From positions 663,039-727,038 of the forward strand of contig NZ_QXED01000004.1 of NCBI RefSeq assembly GCF_003583365.1: a stretch of 64,000 nucleotides of DNA, written 5' to 3'. Position 1 is the stretch's first letter. Each line of letters begins with the position of its first letter. Shown here one piece after another: positions 1 to 8,585 of the stretch. The stretch is from Fibrisoma montanum (GTDB lineage: Bacteria; Bacteroidota; Bacteroidia; Cytophagales; Spirosomataceae). A program made the position numbers and the translations under genes. The notes under the pieces are model-generated. The model ran no database searches. It was not told the origin of the DNA and saw only the letters and a list, made by a program, of their open reading frames with translations.

Positions 1-2
1 TC

Positions 3-1130
3 GACTGGGCCAACTACCCCTACGCCATTGAGAAGACCGAGAAATCGACTACGTTCAAGTTTTTCATGTACTATATCCGGCTGCTGTTCCTGCCGCATCC
101 GCTGGTGTACGATTATTCTTACAACGTAATACCCTCCGGTGGGAAAGGCGATATGCTGTCGTGGGCCGGCTTTTTCTCACTGGTAGCGCTGGCCTGGTTG
201 ACCATCAAAGGCTTCATCAGGCGGACGCTCTGGGGGTTTGGCCTGTTCTGGTTCTTCGTAACCATGGCACCCGGGCTTGGCTTTATTCTGTTCCGTGGTG
301 GTATTCTGGCCGAACGGTTTCTGTACGCGGCCGTAATGGGCTTTGGGTTTGTGGTGATCTGGGGACTACAGAAACTGCTGGTACGTGACCGGCCACAGAC
401 AGCCGACATAGCCACCGCTGACGCAGCAGCTACGGGAAGCCAGCGCAGTATGCTGGTTCAGTATGCCCCGCTGCTGGCCCTGATGGCCGTCGTAACGGGC
501 CTGTACTCGTTCAAAACCGTTGACCGCAACAAGGACTGGGTAAGCAACTTCGTGCTGTTCAATTCGGCCCTGCCCTATGCGCCCAACAGCTGCCAGGTGC
601 AGCGGCACGTAGCCAATGAGTGGATTGAAAAAGGGCTGAAGAGCCGGGTGCAGATTGATACGCTGCAACGGCGGCTGCAAACCAAACGTATTCCCGCCGA
701 TTCGGTTGCTACGGCTCAGGTAAATATCCAGTTCGAGGACAAAGAGGCCAACCGTTACGGCCGCCTGGCGCTGAACCACCTGCAGCAGTCGACGCAGATT
801 TATCCAAACTTCGGCGAGGCTTACTTCTCGATGGCGTACGTTTTTCAGAAGATCATTCCGAATGTCGATTCGGCCAAGTACTACTACAAACAAACCATCC
901 GGGCGGCTTCGGCCTATGCACCGGCTTACAATAACCTGGGCGTAATCTACCAGAATGAGGGCCTGATGCAAAACGACCGCCGGAAGCTCGAACTGGCATC
1001 GTATTACTACAATCAGTCGATGATCGTAAACCCGGCCTATCAGGATGGACGCAACAACTGGGCAAACCTGAATCGGAGTTTTGGCCTGGATGTAAGGGCA
1101 TTACCGGATAGTATCCTGAGAAAGTATTGA
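3..1130 (+). CDS. TPR-containing polytopic membrane protein (C-terminal part)
   Basis: The reading frame is already open at the left edge, so the gene starts outside the window; 375 codons are visible. The first half has several hydrophobic segments typical of a multi-pass inner-membrane protein. They are followed by a stretch ending in RNKDW and PNSCQ, which resembles the segment joining membrane part and TPRs in TMTC-type or GT-C-like glycosyltransferases. The last 130 residues hold about three TPR-like helical pairs (HLQQSTQIYPNFGEAYFSMA, YKQTIRAASAYAPAYNNLG, YNQSMIVNPAYQDGRNNWAN). A role in protein or glycan modification at the membrane is inference from this architecture. The gene ends just before a strong hairpin terminator. 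Confidence 0.7.
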   Translation, partial: DWANYPYAIEKTEKSTTFKFFMYYIRLLFLPHPLVYDYSYNVIPSGGKGDMLSWAGFFSLVALAWLTIKGFIRRTLWGFGLFWFFVTMAPGLGFILFRGGILAERFLYAAVMGFGFVVIWGLQKLLVRDRPQTADIATADAAATGSQRSMLVQYAPLLALMAVVTGLYSFKTVDRNKDWVSNFVLFNSALPYAPNSCQVQRHVANEWIEKGLKSRVQIDTLQRRLQTKRIPADSVATAQVNIQFEDKEANRYGRLALNHLQQSTQIYPNFGEAYFSMAYVFQKIIPNVDSAKYYYKQTIRAASAYAPAYNNLGVIYQNEGLMQNDRRKLELASYYYNQSMIVNPAYQDGRNNWANLNRSFGLDVRALPDSILRKY

Positions 1131-1146
1131 TTTGTTACCCGCCTTC

Positions 1147-1182
1147 AAGCCCCTGTTCAAACGTTTGAACAGGGGCTTTTTT
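1147..1182 (+). terminator. Rho-independent terminator of the TPR membrane gene
   Basis: A perfect palindrome (AAGCCCCTGTTCAAACG and its complement) spans 1147-1178 and is followed by a run of T. It starts 16 bases after the stop codon of the upstream gene. Confidence 0.85.
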
Positions 1183-1481
1183 GTATGGTCAAAAATTGAC
1201 TTTGTTTAACTTAGAGTTCTTCTATTGCACGATTTTGTCAAAAGTTATCATAAACAAATAGAAAATGATCGTATGGTTATATTGCTGATAATCAATACGT
1301 AGAGCCTGTTAATATTGTGGTGGGTATAAAATATATTATACAATACCTATGTGTATTATGAAAATTTTAATAAGGTGTATGGCCTGCTCATACTCATCTG
1401 TTTGATCGATGTAACAGGAGGGGTAACAAGCTGTTTTCATGCGGAAAATCAAATCTATGAGACCGTTTAATAACAGCACGT
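1183..1481. other. AT-rich intergenic region
   Basis: About 300 bases between the terminator and the lipase-like gene. It is clearly more AT-rich than its surroundings, particularly 1190-1380. No credible reading frame, RNA gene or repeat was seen. It presumably carries the promoter of the downstream gene, but no convincing TAnnTTTG element could be fixed. Confidence 0.5.
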
Positions 1482-2660
1482 ATGAAATTCTGCTCAACGT
1501 TTACCTCGTTAGGTATTGGCCTGCTTGTTGGGTCAATCATTTTATCCGGTTGTGAACAGCCGGCCGCTGAGATAAGCACATCGGTGGGTAAAGGCGCTCG
1601 TATTGAGGCTACCAACACGCTCATATCAGCAACATTGATCGGGGGGTATAACACCTCGGCGACAGGAGCTTATGACGTTAAGGCGTACCGACTCGTGTAC
1701 AAAACCACTAACGTAGACGGCTCGCCAATTCAGGCTTCGGGTTTGCTGCTGGTACCGGATAAAACCACTCCCTCGCCATTAATAAGTCTTCAGCATTATA
1801 CCATTGAAGTCGATCGGCAGGCACCTTCCTATTACATTTCCGGAACAGAGGGGTATACAGTTGGCAATCGGTTTGCGACGAGGGGGGCTATCGTAGCGGC
1901 TGCTGACTACATTGGCTACGGCGCTTCCCGAAACGTACCGCATATTTATGAACACCGGAGTAGTCTGGCATCGGCCAGTCTGGATATGCTCAGGGCAGCC
2001 CGGCAGTTTCTGGCTCAAAAGAACGTGAATTGGGATAGCCGCCTGTTTCTGGAAGGCTATTCCGAGGGTGGGTTTGCGACGATGGCTTTGCAGAAAAAAC
2101 TGGAAGAAGACGTACCCGCCGAGTTTAACCTGGTTGCGTCGAGTGTAGGGGCCGGTGGCTATGATAAGCCGGCATTCATGAAGTACATCATTAACAACAA
2201 GACCAGCGGCAATGCCGACTATAACGGTAATTACATCTGGGCGCTACTGACGTACGATAAAGTATATGGACTAAACCGGCCGATGTCGTACTACTTTAAA
2301 GAGCCGTATGCAACCCAGATTGCTCAGAAGGGCAAAGACGCAACAATCAGCGTTAGTCTGCACCTGGCCCTCACCGATTCGTTCCGTCGGGCGGTTAATG
2401 ATGGCACGGATACAGAGTTTTTAAGCGCGGTGGAGGATAATGATATACATGACTGGAAGCCGCGGGTTCCCACCCGGCTTTACCATGGCGATGCCGATCA
2501 GCTTGTCTTCTATTTCAACTCTAAAAACGCGTATGACGCCATGCAGCTCCGGCAGGCACCGGCCGTCGGCCTGATTACCTTGCGGGGCAAGAACCATAAC
2601 AATGCAATGACCGATTTCATCATCGGCACCGAAATGTTCTTCGCTCAGGTATTAAACTAA
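1482..2660 (+). CDS. Alpha/beta-hydrolase lipoprotein (secretory lipase-like)
   Basis: A 392-residue lipoprotein: the N-terminal hydrophobic stretch ends in the lipobox LSGC with Cys24, so it should be lipid-anchored and exported. The nucleophile elbow GYSEGG places the catalytic Ser at about residue 194. HGDADQLV (Asp337/339) and KNHNN (His372) fit the acid and base of the triad. The overall pattern resembles secretory lipases and prolyl-oligopeptidase-like hydrolases. The substrate cannot be read from the sequence; an ester or lipid is likely. It is convergent with the DUF2278 gene and shares a bidirectional terminator with it. Confidence 0.8.
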   Translation: MKFCSTFTSLGIGLLVGSIILSGCEQPAAEISTSVGKGARIEATNTLISATLIGGYNTSATGAYDVKAYRLVYKTTNVDGSPIQASGLLLVPDKTTPSPLISLQHYTIEVDRQAPSYYISGTEGYTVGNRFATRGAIVAAADYIGYGASRNVPHIYEHRSSLASASLDMLRAARQFLAQKNVNWDSRLFLEGYSEGGFATMALQKKLEEDVPAEFNLVASSVGAGGYDKPAFMKYIINNKTSGNADYNGNYIWALLTYDKVYGLNRPMSYYFKEPYATQIAQKGKDATISVSLHLALTDSFRRAVNDGTDTEFLSAVEDNDIHDWKPRVPTRLYHGDADQLVFYFNSKNAYDAMQLRQAPAVGLITLRGKNHNNAMTDFIIGTEMFFAQVLN

Positions 2661-2672
2661 GGTCTTAAAAGC

Positions 2673-2721
2673 AGGAACGGTGCCCGGCTCAAACATCGGA
2701 ATTGAGCCGGGCACCGTTCCT
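2673..2721. terminator. Bidirectional terminator between convergent genes
   Basis: A perfect 20-bp stem (2673-2692 with 2702-2721) with a 9-nt loop lies between the stops of the lipase-like gene and the DUF2278 gene. A-rich and T-rich flanks suit termination in both directions. Confidence 0.8.
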
Positions 2722-2732
2722 GAGCAGGTGTC

Positions 2733-3740
2733 TTAAAAAATAAGCCATTGACCCGACGCCCGGGCATCCTGTTCGGTGTAGTTCACCCCGTGAATTTTCA
2801 GGCCGTTTTCATCAATCAGCGTAATCAGACCACCGCGGTTCGAAAGCTGGGCATTGCGTCCGGAGAGCGTAATGGTTTTCGTTTCGCCGGAAGCCAGCGT
2901 GCCGGAGAGCGTTTCTTTTTTCTCGGCGCTGTCCAGTATTCCCCAGCCGTTGAGGCTGATCGTGTCGGGCAGCGGATTGAACAGTAAAATCTTTTCAAGA
3001 CCAGGGTCGTTGCCGATTGGATTGATCAGCGCAGCCAGCATCCGGATGCCCTTACGTACTTCGGGTAAGTTGGGCTGGTCAAACGGAATCGGGTGGCCGG
3101 TCAGGTCGTCGGTGTGAACACTCTGGCTCTGAAACTTGAGAAAGTAGCCTACCCAGTTATTTTCCGGTTCAAAGTGAATCAGGAAGCCGCCATCCTGCCA
3201 CACGCCGTTTTGCCACGCATGGGGGCCGGGATTCGGATTGCCCTGGTTCATGTGAATATCGTGAATACCCCGACCCGGCAGAAAGCTAAAATACTGGTCA
3301 GGCCGATCGTTTTCCGGTCCCCAGGTTTCGCCAAAAGCATACAACGTGGCTTCGCGACGTAGCGCCCGGTCGATGTAGAAATTAATCTTATCGTTGAGGT
3401 CGTTGTCTGGCCCCTCCTGAAAGCGCGGAATAACCGCCATCTGATTAATGTCGAACAGGTTTCCGCGAATGAAATCCAGCGCCTGCCCGTCGGGTTGCTG
3501 GGCTACTTCGGTGAAGCCAACGGGCAGTGACTTAACCTGCGACGTAATGGGATGCTGAAAATTTTCCGCTAAGAAGAACTGAAGATCGCGGTTATTGGTC
3601 GACTGTGAATACACGTTGATGGCGATTCGGTACGACACACCGGCCGCGTCGATCAGTACGTGAAAATGGTTGCTGCTGGCACCGCCAGGTTTCGCGCCGA
3701 CAACTTTACCTTTCAGAACACCGTAATTCTTGAGTGGCAT
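2733..3740 (-). CDS. DUF2278 (YukJ-like) family protein
   Basis: About 335 residues. The N-terminus MPLKNYGVLKGKVVG, followed by a conserved NHFHVLI stretch and a GNLFD/MAVIP segment, is the signature of the DUF2278/YukJ family, whose biochemical function is unknown. The last 100 residues (LLFNPLPDTISLNGWGILDS, later ITLSGRNAQLSNRGGLITLID) read as a lamin-tail-like beta domain appended to the core. An ATG exists ten codons upstream, but family members begin at MPLKNYG, so 3740 is preferred. There is no signal peptide. Confidence 0.8.
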   Translation of the reverse strand: MPLKNYGVLKGKVVGAKPGGASSNHFHVLIDAAGVSYRIAINVYSQSTNNRDLQFFLAENFQHPITSQVKSLPVGFTEVAQQPDGQALDFIRGNLFDINQMAVIPRFQEGPDNDLNDKINFYIDRALRREATLYAFGETWGPENDRPDQYFSFLPGRGIHDIHMNQGNPNPGPHAWQNGVWQDGGFLIHFEPENNWVGYFLKFQSQSVHTDDLTGHPIPFDQPNLPEVRKGIRMLAALINPIGNDPGLEKILLFNPLPDTISLNGWGILDSAEKKETLSGTLASGETKTITLSGRNAQLSNRGGLITLIDENGLKIHGVNYTEQDARASGQWLIF

Positions 3741-3773
3741 AAAACGGGGATTGCGTTGGGCGGGAAACATACA

Positions 3774-3802
3774 AGAAAAGTCCGCCTGAATAAGCGGACT
3801 TT
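3774..3802 (-). terminator. Terminator of the F420-type oxidoreductase gene
   Basis: A 9-bp stem (3777-3785 with 3794-3802) and, on the minus strand, a following T stretch. It lies between the stop of the 3860-4486 gene and the start of the DUF2278 gene, so these are probably separate transcripts. Confidence 0.6.
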
Positions 3803-3859
3803 GAGGGAATGGCTGTTAAGTTTATGTTACCAGACTTACCCCAAACAACCTGGTGCTTC

Positions 3860-4486
3860 TTAGACAGACGCAAGGGCTTTGCGGGCCTCTGCGCCCGTAA
3901 CAGACTTGTTGTAGATGGGGGTATCCGGTTGTTGCCGCCGACCTCCGTCGCGTAGTGAACCGGTATCGACCGGAGCAAACCCAATTTCCCGGATCAGGTC
4001 AGAAACGATCTTTTTCGCATCAACATCGTCGCCGGCGACGAAGATGGCCCGACGCTGGTCTTCAGGTTTGGAAACATCGCCTTGCTCGGCCAGGTGCTTG
4101 TACCAGATCGTATTGAACGCTTTCACAAGCCGGGCGCCGGGCAGCCGTTTGGCGGTTTCTTCACTTGCCGTCGAATCGCCGAGATCATACAGCCCGAAGC
4201 CGGGGCGGTAGTGGTTCATGGCGTCAATAACAATTTTGCCGGTAACTGTTTCGGGAGTTGGTAAGGCCTCCGGTTTGCTCCACGGTACGGCCAGCAGCAC
4301 TACGTCGCCAAAGGCCGCTGCTTCCTCAACAGTGCCAGCCTGCGCCTTTTCACCTAGCTCGGTCACTACACCGCGTAATGATTCCGGCCCGCGGGAGTTG
4401 CTAAGCGTAACGTCGTGGCCAGCCTGAACAAATAAACGGGCGGCCGTATGGCCGATATTTCCGGCACCAATGATTCCAATTTTCAT
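3860..4486 (-). CDS. NADPH-dependent F420 reductase-like (NAD(P)-binding) protein
   Basis: A 208-residue soluble protein that starts with a Rossmann fold (MKIGIIGAGNIGHTAARLF, GxGxxG at about residues 8-13), followed by LSNSRGP, which usually contacts the NADP phosphate. The rest matches the F420-dependent NADP oxidoreductase domain as found in bacteria without F420, where these proteins act as NAD(P)-dependent reductases of unknown substrate. An imperfect palindrome 50 bases upstream of the start could be an operator. It stands alone, ending in its own hairpin. Confidence 0.8.
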   Translation of the reverse strand: MKIGIIGAGNIGHTAARLFVQAGHDVTLSNSRGPESLRGVVTELGEKAQAGTVEEAAAFGDVVLLAVPWSKPEALPTPETVTGKIVIDAMNHYRPGFGLYDLGDSTASEETAKRLPGARLVKAFNTIWYKHLAEQGDVSKPEDQRRAIFVAGDDVDAKKIVSDLIREIGFAPVDTGSLRDGGRRQQPDTPIYNKSVTGAEARKALASV

Positions 4487-4535
4487 GAGTCAGTCGGGTG
4501 AATGGTTCGGCAGGATAACAAAAGCCCGTTTGCAA

Positions 4536-4557
4536 AAAGTGCGCTTTGGCGTACTTT
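4536..4557. promoter_or_regulatory. Imperfect palindrome upstream of the oxidoreductase gene
   Basis: AAAGT-G-CGC and GCG-T-ACTTT arms around a TTTG centre, about 50 bases upstream of the start at 4486. The size suits a dimeric repressor site. No regulator gene lies beside it, so the role is inference. Confidence 0.3.
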
Positions 4558-4679
4558 CCCATGAACCGGTGAATCTGTTCGCCCGGCGGTTGATGATCAA
4601 ATGCGCAACTGGCGCATCGGAAGGCCCGCAATCAATACGTCATAGCTGATGTATTCCCGTCAGTGAAGATACGAACAAG

Positions 4680-6824
4680 TCAATTTCCCTGATACGGCGT
4701 ACCAATCAACTCATTCAGGATCTTCTGGGCCGCAATGGAAATTACCGTCCCCGGCCCGAAAACCCCTTTCACGCCCGCATCGTAGAGATATTGGTAGTCC
4801 TGCGCCGGGATTACACCGCCGGCAATGACCATAATGTCCTCGCGACCAATCGTCTTCAACTCGTCAATCAACTGAGGCACCAGCGTCTTGTGCCCGGCAG
4901 CCAGGCTCGATACGCCGACAATATGCACGTCGTTTTCGGCAGCCTGGCGGGCTACTTCCTCGGGGGTCTGGAACAAGGGCCCCATGTCTACGTCGAAGCC
5001 GAGGTCCGCAAAACTGGTCGCGATGACTTTAGCGCCCCGGTCATGACCGTCCTGCCCCATTTTGGCAACCAGAATCCGTGGCCGGCGTCCTTCTAGTTCG
5101 GCAAACTGATCGGACAGTTCGCGGGCGAGCCGGAAGTTCTCGTCGTCGGAAACCTCGGCGGAGTAAATGCCGGATATGGCCCGGATGGTGGCCTTGTGGC
5201 GGCCGAATGCTTTTTCCATGGCATCGGAGATTTCGCCCAGCGTAGCGCGGTGACGAGCCGCGTCGATGGCTAATGCCAGTAAGTTTCCTTCGCCGGTTTG
5301 GGCGCTCCGGGTCAGGGCCTCCAGAGCCGCCTGTACGTCGCTCCCGAGCCGCCGGGCTTTGATTTCCTGCAGGCGTTTAATCTGGTTGTCGCGGACGGCC
5401 TGGTTGTCGACTTCGAGCAATTCGATCTCTTTTTCCGACTCGGGGCGGTAGCGGTTTACGCCCACAATCACGTCCTTCCCCGCGTCGATGCGGGCCTGTT
5501 TGCGGGCGGCTGCTTCTTCGATACGTAGCTTGGGTAAGCCGGTGTCGATGGCTTTGGTCATACCGCCGAGCTGTTCAACTTCTTCAATCAGCGCCCAGGC
5601 TTTTTCAGTTAACTCTTTAGTCAGCGATTCGACGTAGTACGAGCCGCCCCAGGGGTCAACAACTCGGGTAACGTCGGTTTCGTGTTGCAGATAAAGCTGC
5701 GTGTTCCGGGCAATCCGGGCCGAAAAATCGGTGGGCAGGGCGATGGCTTCGTCCAGCGAGTTGGTGTGCAGACTCTGCGTATGGCCCAGCACGGCCGCCA
5801 ACGCTTCGATGGTGGTGCGGGCCACGTTATTGAACGGGTCCTGCTCGGTCAGGCTATAGCCGGACGTTTGGCAGTGGGTCCGCAGCGCCAGCGACTTCGG
5901 ATTTTTTGGTTCGAAGCGATTGACAATCTTCGCCCACAGGAGCCGTCCGGCCCGTAGCTTGGCAATCTCCATGAAGTGGTTCATGCCGATTCCCCAGAAG
6001 AACGATAAACGCGGAGCGAAATCGTCAATACTCATACCGGCGCGTAGACCCGTACGGATGTATTCAAGCCCGTCGGCCAGCGTATAGGCGAGTTCCAGTT
6101 GAGCCGGTGCCCCCGCTTCGTGCATGTGGTAGCCGCTGATGCTGATCGAGTTGAACTTCGGCATGTGCTTCGCCGTATAGGCAAAAATGTCGCCGATGAT
6201 GCGCATCGATGGTTCGGGCGGGTAGATGTACGTGTTCCGCACCATAAACTCCTTCAGAATATCGTTCTGGATCGTGCCCGACAACTTCGCCGGCTTCACA
6301 CCCTGCTCTTCGGCCGCAACGATGTAAAACGCCATAACCGGAATAACCGCCCCGTTCATGGTCATGCTGACCGACATCTGATCGAGCGGAATCTGGTCGA
6401 ACAGAATCTTCATGTCCTCAACCGAGTCGATGGCCACGCCCGCCTTTCCGACGTCGCCTACCACACGAGGGTGGTCAGAATCGTAGCCTCTGTGAGTGGC
6501 TAAATCAAACGCAACAGATAAGCCTTTCTGGCCGGCCGCGAGGTTACGCCGGTAAAAAGCGTTGGATTCTTCCGCCGTCGAAAAGCCCGCGTATTGCCGG
6601 ACGGTCCACGGCTGGCGGACGTACATCGAACTGTAGGGACCGCGCAGATACGGTGGAATCCCGGCCGCGTAGTGCAGATGTTCGGCGTTTTGTACGTCGG
6701 CGACGGTGAAGCGGGGTTTCAGCTTGATACCCTCGGCCGTAGTGAAGGGCTTTGATGCTCCATTCAGATGAGGCTGGAGGTGCGCCGGGTTAGAGTCAGT
6801 TATGTTGGTGAAGTTGGGTTTCAT
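4680..6824 (-). CDS. scpA: Methylmalonyl-CoA mutase, large (catalytic) subunit
   Basis: A 714-residue protein of the usual length for the B12-dependent alpha subunit (also called MutB), which interconverts succinyl-CoA and (R)-methylmalonyl-CoA. The N-terminal TIM barrel includes [11 protein letters not shown] and [13 protein letters not shown] near residues 60-90. The C-terminal cobalamin domain carries the base-off motif GQDGHDRG with the axial ligand at about His594, then GVSSLAAGH and VIAGGVIP. It should pair with the small subunit at 8586-10040 on the same strand. The usual close mutA-mutB spacing is broken by a subtilisin-like gene in the opposite orientation, so each subunit probably has its own promoter. 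Confidence 0.97.
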   Translation of the reverse strand: MKPNFTNITDSNPAHLQPHLNGASKPFTTAEGIKLKPRFTVADVQNAEHLHYAAGIPPYLRGPYSSMYVRQPWTVRQYAGFSTAEESNAFYRRNLAAGQKGLSVAFDLATHRGYDSDHPRVVGDVGKAGVAIDSVEDMKILFDQIPLDQMSVSMTMNGAVIPVMAFYIVAAEEQGVKPAKLSGTIQNDILKEFMVRNTYIYPPEPSMRIIGDIFAYTAKHMPKFNSISISGYHMHEAGAPAQLELAYTLADGLEYIRTGLRAGMSIDDFAPRLSFFWGIGMNHFMEIAKLRAGRLLWAKIVNRFEPKNPKSLALRTHCQTSGYSLTEQDPFNNVARTTIEALAAVLGHTQSLHTNSLDEAIALPTDFSARIARNTQLYLQHETDVTRVVDPWGGSYYVESLTKELTEKAWALIEEVEQLGGMTKAIDTGLPKLRIEEAAARKQARIDAGKDVIVGVNRYRPESEKEIELLEVDNQAVRDNQIKRLQEIKARRLGSDVQAALEALTRSAQTGEGNLLALAIDAARHRATLGEISDAMEKAFGRHKATIRAISGIYSAEVSDDENFRLARELSDQFAELEGRRPRILVAKMGQDGHDRGAKVIATSFADLGFDVDMGPLFQTPEEVARQAAENDVHIVGVSSLAAGHKTLVPQLIDELKTIGREDIMVIAGGVIPAQDYQYLYDAGVKGVFGPGTVISIAAQKILNELIGTPYQGN

Positions 6825-7032
6825 GCGAAAATATCGTACGGCGAAAGTACAACTTTCCAGGTGTATAATGCTCGTTTTGGCGGGGTCGTTTACCCAGAGG
6901 CCCTGGACGAAAGCCTGGTAAATCGAAACGTCTGGTTTTTTAAATGTATTTTACTTTATAGAGTAGAAAGTCTAAGGCGGTTTCTTATATGCAAAGTTGT
7001 CAAATTATTCATCTTTGTCACTACTTCAACAA

Positions 7033-8514
7033 ATGCCCAACCTATTTCCCAAAACATTATTGACCTTCGGCGCTTTATCCGCCTTATTTCTTGCCTGTTC
7101 AAAAGAAGATGCTTTGCAGCCAGTCGATCAGTTTGGTGGGCGGTCTGCTCGTGTTGGTAATCCTGAAACCAGCATTACGCTTCGTCGTGGTCAGTACATC
7201 ATCATCGCCACGGGCGACCAACTACCAGCTGATTTCGAGAATGAAGTTAGTAAAATCAACGGTAAAGTTGGCCGTGTTATGAGTGAAATCGGCATAGCTA
7301 CTGCTACGTCAGACGACCCAAAATTTGCGGATAAGGCAGGCCGCCTTGCTGGTGTCAGCTCAGTTATTCGCGATGCCGAAGCGCAGTGGATCGACCCACC
7401 GGCAGTGTACACTGATCAGGCTATTTTGGATAAAGTGACAGAACAGTCCGCAACTAATCCTGCAACCAACCCCTTTTTCCAGTTTCAGTGGGGTCACAAA
7501 GCCATTAGTGTTCCAGCAGCCTGGTCGGCGGGTTACCAGGGCGAAGGCGCTCGGGTGGCTGTATTGGATGGTGGCTTTGATCTGGACCATCCCGATCTGG
7601 CCGGCAACATTGTGTACAGCAAGAGTTTTGTACCGGGCGAATCGGCTCAATATGCTCTTGGCGACGTTGGGAGCCATGGCACACATACTGCAGGTACGGT
7701 AGCCGCGCTTGACAACAACATTGGCGTAGTAGGGGTTGCGCCCAAAGCTAAGTTATTGCTAATTAAAGTGCTGCGAGATAGCGGTTCAGGTTCGTTCTCC
7801 TGGCTAATTCAGGGAGTTCTGGATGCCGTGAATCAAAAAGCCGATGTTATCAATATGAGCTTAGGGGCGTTCTTGCTTCGTAATGGCAAGTACCTTGATG
7901 ACAATGGAACACCCGCCGATCCATCAGACGACTTCATTGGGCATGACGCTAAAGGGACGCAGGAGCTGATCAACGCTTTAACCCGCGTTATGAATTATGC
8001 GAATTCACAGGGAGTTACTCTGATGGCTGCGGCAGGAAACGACGCGATTAACGGCAATAAAGACGGCTCTGGTTTAAGTATTCCGGCTAACCTGCCGAAC
8101 GTCATTTCTATTTCAGCCACGGGGCCGGCCGGTTGGTTTGCCAATCGGAACACGAATCTTGATCGGTTTGCGTCATATTCAAATTATGGAACGCCCGACG
8201 TAACTTTTGCGGCTCCCGGGGGCGATTATTCACTGTATCCGAATACCAACTGGCAATACGATATGGTATTAAGCACAGGTAACAGTCCTGGTGCTGGTGG
8301 ACAATATTACTTCTCTGCCGGTACTAGCATGGCGTGTCCACACGCTGCAGGTGTAGCCGCCCTGATCATCGGAAAAAACGGTGGACAGATGGATCCCTCT
8401 CGTGTCGAAGCGACGTTACGTGCATCGGCAGATGATCTCGGCAAAACAGGTCGTGATCCCTTGTACGGACATGGCCGCGTAAATGCGTACCGCGCTGTTT
8501 CGTCAGTTCAATAA
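7033..8514 (+). CDS. S8 subtilisin-like serine protease, lipoprotein
   Basis: A 493-residue exported protease. From ATG 7033 the signal peptide ends in a lipobox (LFLAC, Cys about 22), so an alternative TTG 36 bases upstream is less likely. After an inhibitor-I9-like propeptide region, the catalytic domain shows Asp179 (AVLDGGFDLDHPD), His215 (GSHGTHTAG), the oxyanion Asn in MAAAGND, and Ser432 (GTSMACPHAAG). A surface-anchored protease for nutrient or protein turnover is the family expectation. It sits between the two methylmalonyl-CoA mutase genes on the opposite strand and has a hairpin just behind it, like an inserted single-gene unit. Confidence 0.93.
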   Translation: MPNLFPKTLLTFGALSALFLACSKEDALQPVDQFGGRSARVGNPETSITLRRGQYIIIATGDQLPADFENEVSKINGKVGRVMSEIGIATATSDDPKFADKAGRLAGVSSVIRDAEAQWIDPPAVYTDQAILDKVTEQSATNPATNPFFQFQWGHKAISVPAAWSAGYQGEGARVAVLDGGFDLDHPDLAGNIVYSKSFVPGESAQYALGDVGSHGTHTAGTVAALDNNIGVVGVAPKAKLLLIKVLRDSGSGSFSWLIQGVLDAVNQKADVINMSLGAFLLRNGKYLDDNGTPADPSDDFIGHDAKGTQELINALTRVMNYANSQGVTLMAAAGNDAINGNKDGSGLSIPANLPNVISISATGPAGWFANRNTNLDRFASYSNYGTPDVTFAAPGGDYSLYPNTNWQYDMVLSTGNSPGAGGQYYFSAGTSMACPHAAGVAALIIGKNGGQMDPSRVEATLRASADDLGKTGRDPLYGHGRVNAYRAVSSVQ

Positions 8515-8531
8515 CGTTAGCTTATTCAGTA

Positions 8532-8573
8532 TATACCCCAAAGGCGGCTTACTGAGCCGCCTTTGTGGGTATA
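8532..8573. terminator. Terminator between subtilase and mutA
   Basis: A long stem with one bulge (TATACCCC-AAAGGCGGCT and its complement, 5-nt loop) between the convergent stops at 8514 and 8586. It probably serves both strands. Confidence 0.75.
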
Positions 8574-8585
8574 AGTGGTTTATGA

